46,107 nt of DNA from Prolixibacteraceae bacterium. GTDB lineage: Bacteria > Bacteroidota > Bacteroidia > Bacteroidales > Prolixibacteraceae. The position numbers and the translations under genes were made by a program. Numbering within the stretch: the stretch's first letter is position 1; each line of letters starts with the position of its first letter. Of this stretch, positions 44,148 through 46,107 are shown in pieces. Location: NCBI GenBank assembly GCA_019459485.1, contig JAIBEZ010000070.1, positions 1 to 46,107 of the forward strand. Direction: 5' to 3'. Below the pieces are notes generated by a model. That model was not told where the DNA came from, did not search any database, and saw nothing but the letters and a program-made list of their open reading frames with translations.

Positions 44148-45014
44148 ATGAAAAAGTTACTATTTATTCTGTCAGTTGTTGTGCTTGCCTCATGTGGTCA
44201 GCACAAAAAAGAGGTTGCACGCATGCAAGCCGTACAAGATAGTATTGCACAATTGGCTGTGCAAAAAGACGCTTCAATTCTGGAGTTATTGGGCGATATG
44301 AACGAAATACAAGCAAACCTGGATTCGATTAAAACCCTTGAAAAAATTGTTTCTGTTCAAACTTCATCAGGTGGAGAACTAAAAACGGTTGCAAAAAAAC
44401 GCATTGCTGAAGACATCGCTCAGATCAATAGCCTGCTTCAGAAAAACAAAGAACTGGTAAAAAACCTTCAGTCAAAACTCCGCGCATCCAATACGAGGAT
44501 TGCCGAGGTCGAAAAAATGATGGCGTTGCTGAACAAGCAAATGGGTGACAAAGATTCGGAAATTGCCGTTTTAAAAATGGAGCTCAACAATCTGAATGTG
44601 AATGTTGCCGGGCTGAAAGAAGAAATCGAGGTGATAACAGCCGAAAGCGAACAAACCATTCTGGAAAAAAATCAGGCCATTGAAGCGCAGGTTATTGCTA
44701 TGAACACTGCCTATTATGCCTTCGGTACACAAAAAGAACTTGAAGAAAAGAACGTGATTGAAAAAGAAGGTGGATTTTTGGGCCTTGGAAAAACAATCAA
44801 AATGAAAAAGGATTTTAACCGCGATTATTTCATGAAAATTGACATCCGCGAGTTTAACCAGTTGCCGCTGAATACGAAGAAAGCCAAAGTGGTTACTTTT
44901 CATCCTGCCGAAACATATCACCTGACAGGAGAAAAAACTGTTGAAAGCCTTGTAATCGATCAACCTGCTGAATTCTGGAAAGCATCGAAATACCTGTTGA
45001 TTGTAGTTGAATAA
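44148..45014 (+). CDS. Coiled-coil lipoprotein, paralogue of the 2125-3036 protein
   Basis: I start at ATG 44148; the frame opens three codons earlier at a TTG. The 288-residue protein has a lipobox (VVVLASCGQHKKE, Cys16) and a long coiled coil (about 25-185). The C-terminal domain has 'EGGFLGLGKTIKM', 'FMKIDIREF', 'NTKKAKVVTFHP' and 'PAEFWKASKYLLIVVE'. The last part follows the same order as in the 2125-3036 protein, but here the anchor is a lipid, not a membrane helix. Function unknown. It lies 34 bases after the patatin-like gene and is probably cotranscribed. Confidence 0.75.
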   Translation: MKKLLFILSVVVLASCGQHKKEVARMQAVQDSIAQLAVQKDASILELLGDMNEIQANLDSIKTLEKIVSVQTSSGGELKTVAKKRIAEDIAQINSLLQKNKELVKNLQSKLRASNTRIAEVEKMMALLNKQMGDKDSEIAVLKMELNNLNVNVAGLKEEIEVITAESEQTILEKNQAIEAQVIAMNTAYYAFGTQKELEEKNVIEKEGGFLGLGKTIKMKKDFNRDYFMKIDIREFNQLPLNTKKAKVVTFHPAETYHLTGEKTVESLVIDQPAEFWKASKYLLIVVE

Positions 45015-45028
45015 TTTATTGAAAACTA

Positions 45029-45074
45029 TAAAACTCAAAAGAGGCTTCGGAAACGGGGCCTCTTTTGAGTTTTA
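45029..45074. terminator. Strong bidirectional terminator
   Basis: TAAAACTCAAAAGAGGC (45029-45045) and GCCTCTTTTGAGTTTTA (45058-45074) form a perfect 17-bp stem. It lies between the plus-strand lipoprotein and the minus-strand truncated dihydroorotase and can end both. Confidence 0.85.
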
Positions 45075-45080
45075 TAAGTT

Positions 45081-45542
45081 CTACCGGTTAAACTTCAGCC
45101 TTTTCCCCTGTGTTCCTGAAACAACATTTCCATCAGCATAAACCAGGTCGCCGTTTACAAAAGTATGGGTTACCTGGTGCGAGAATTCTGTTCCGTCGAA
45201 AGGCGACCAGCCGCATTTGTACAGAATATTTTCAGGAGAAACCACCCACGATTGCGCCGGATCAACCAACACCAAATCGGCATAATATCCTTTGCGGATG
45301 TATCCACGGCGGTCGATGCGGAACAGGTCTGCCGGGGAGTGGCACATTTTCTCGATCACTTTTTCAACCGGAATCATTCCTTTCCGGCTCATTTCGAGCA
45401 TGGCTACCAGCGAGTGCTGTACCAGCGGACCGCTTGACGGCGCTTTAAAATACGAATGTTCTTTTTCCTGAAGGAGTAAAATAATCCTGATAAAAAAAAT
45501 AATATTAGAAATAGCCATATTCTGTTTTTCAAAACACAACAC
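45081..45542 (-). pseudogene. pyrC: 5'-truncated dihydroorotase
   Basis: The frame keeps the C-terminal third of a class I dihydroorotase: 'EKEHSYFKAPSSGPLVQHSL', 'MCHSPADLFRIDRRGYIRKG', 'YYADLVLVDPAQSW', 'NILYKCGWSPFDGTEFSHQV', 'THTFVNG'. The homology begins at 'LQEKEHSYF', about 45475. Everything before (hydrophobic, GTG-started) is unrelated, so about 300 residues with the metal-binding histidines are lost. The product cannot be active. The break is recent enough that the remaining frame has no stop. An intact copy must exist elsewhere if pyrimidine synthesis works. Confidence 0.8.
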
Positions 45543-45614
45543 CCTTTCATATTAGCGATATTGCTTTGTAAAGATATTCCCATTCTTTCAGTACTTGCTC
45601 TTATTTCGTTATTT

Positions 45615-46034
45615 TTAATTTGTCCAATTTGTTTGAATGTGCTTTATTTTCGTTGGAGTGACAGAATTGTTTTCATAAATTTCTATTTTAAAGCTACAAT
45701 TACGCTGAGCTGTTGGAGCAAATCTAAGTCTCACATTGCATGTTTTATTTGATTCCAAAGCCGTAAAAGTTTGTGTATGAGCAACTGGTGGAATACCATT
45801 TAATTGCCCGTAGTAAGAATAGGAGAAATTTTGTGTTGTATATGGTGCAATTTCGTCAAGCCAATAATAGGTCGATCCATAACCACCCTGAATTTTACAT
45901 GGATCTTCTTTTGAAAAAACAACTTTTAAGGCATGTCCTTTCTTCAGTTTAGCAGTGAAAGAATAAGAGTTTTTAGGTATATTATTCGTTACAGGATTAT
46001 ATATCAATATTTGATTGACACTATCATTCAACAT
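45615..46034 (-). CDS. Unidentified protein, possibly truncated
   Basis: The 139-codon frame encodes a beta-rich, Asn/Thr/Tyr-rich sequence ('PKNSYSFTAKLKKGHALKVV', 'YYWLDEIAPYTTQNFSYSYY', 'TFTALESNKTCNVRLRF'). It looks like an exported or surface protein but has no signal peptide. The frame is open for 12 more codons before a TAG, so the true N-terminus may be missing. It lies next to the broken dihydroorotase, at the far side of the break, and runs near the window edge. No family recognised. Confidence 0.4.
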   Translation of the reverse strand: MLNDSVNQILIYNPVTNNIPKNSYSFTAKLKKGHALKVVFSKEDPCKIQGGYGSTYYWLDEIAPYTTQNFSYSYYGQLNGIPPVAHTQTFTALESNKTCNVRLRFAPTAQRNCSFKIEIYENNSVTPTKIKHIQTNWTN

Positions 46035-46107
46035 ATTTAGTCCAAAATCGCTCGAATAAGGATATTCTATCTAAGTACATGACAAAAATTTAAAAATTCC
46101 TATATCA

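Noticed and set aside
44571-45038. 155-codon antisense frame
   Set aside because: It lies wholly opposite a well-supported lipoprotein gene and ends in its 3' flank; Phe-rich composition is typical of an antisense shadow.
1-46107. Riboswitches, tRNA or rRNA genes
   Set aside because: Intergenic regions were read for conserved RNA motifs, including upstream of lpdA, meaB and the TonB-dependent transporter; none was recognised.

Overview
The window looks like a chromosomal segment of a Bacteroidota bacterium, probably Bacteroidales or Marinilabiliales-like. Supporting signs are a SusC/SusD pair, PorX and PorW of the type IX secretion system, TlpA-like and DUF1573 envelope proteins, lipoproteins with Bacteroidota-style signal peptides, a FadL-type porin, AT-rich intergenic DNA and few Shine-Dalgarno sequences. 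No rRNA, tRNA or CRISPR array was recognised.

Layout. 1-3.7 kb: AraC-type regulator, DUF4382 lipoprotein, membrane-anchored coiled-coil protein and a small lipoprotein. 3.7-8.3 kb: sigma-54 activator, hybrid histidine kinase and a one-piece lycopene-cyclase-type membrane protein. 8.5-16.6 kb, all minus strand: FadL-like porin, dihydrolipoyl dehydrogenase, HicAB toxin-antitoxin, TlpA-like thioredoxin lipoprotein, MeaB GTPase and a DUF1573 protein. 16.8-20.2 kb, plus strand: a kinase/OmpR-type regulator pair, an AbiEii-type nucleotidyltransferase with its small partner, and a half-size TauE/SafE permease. 20.3-25.0 kb: SusD and SusC. 25.0-26.5 kb: mostly non-coding, with a leftover sorting-domain fragment and a nested inverted repeat.

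26.5-38.2 kb is the accessory, damaged part. It holds a type IIG restriction-modification gene split by one in-frame TAG, a PIN-toxin cassette with an unusually large putative antitoxin, an HsdM remnant, a pair of about 240-bp direct repeats around a TPR gene, and an FN3-like protein. Upstream of the FN3-like gene lies an array of CTTAAG palindromes at exactly 21-bp spacing. A tandem palindromic repeat follows, one unit of which is split by a 352-bp MITE-like insertion with 13-bp terminal repeats and a 9-bp target duplication. A second copy of the MITE core lies between porX and porW.

36.0-41.8 kb carries porX and porW. 42.0-45.0 kb, plus strand: a tocopherol-cyclase-like protein, a patatin-like phospholipase and a lipoprotein paralogous to the coiled-coil protein at 2.1-3.0 kb. 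The right edge holds a 5'-truncated dihydroorotase and an unidentified ORF.

The best candidates for something undescribed are the 21-bp phased CTTAAG array, the large-antitoxin/PIN cassette next to damaged restriction systems, and the family of nested-hairpin elements. All calls come from reading the sequence and recalling families; no search was run.
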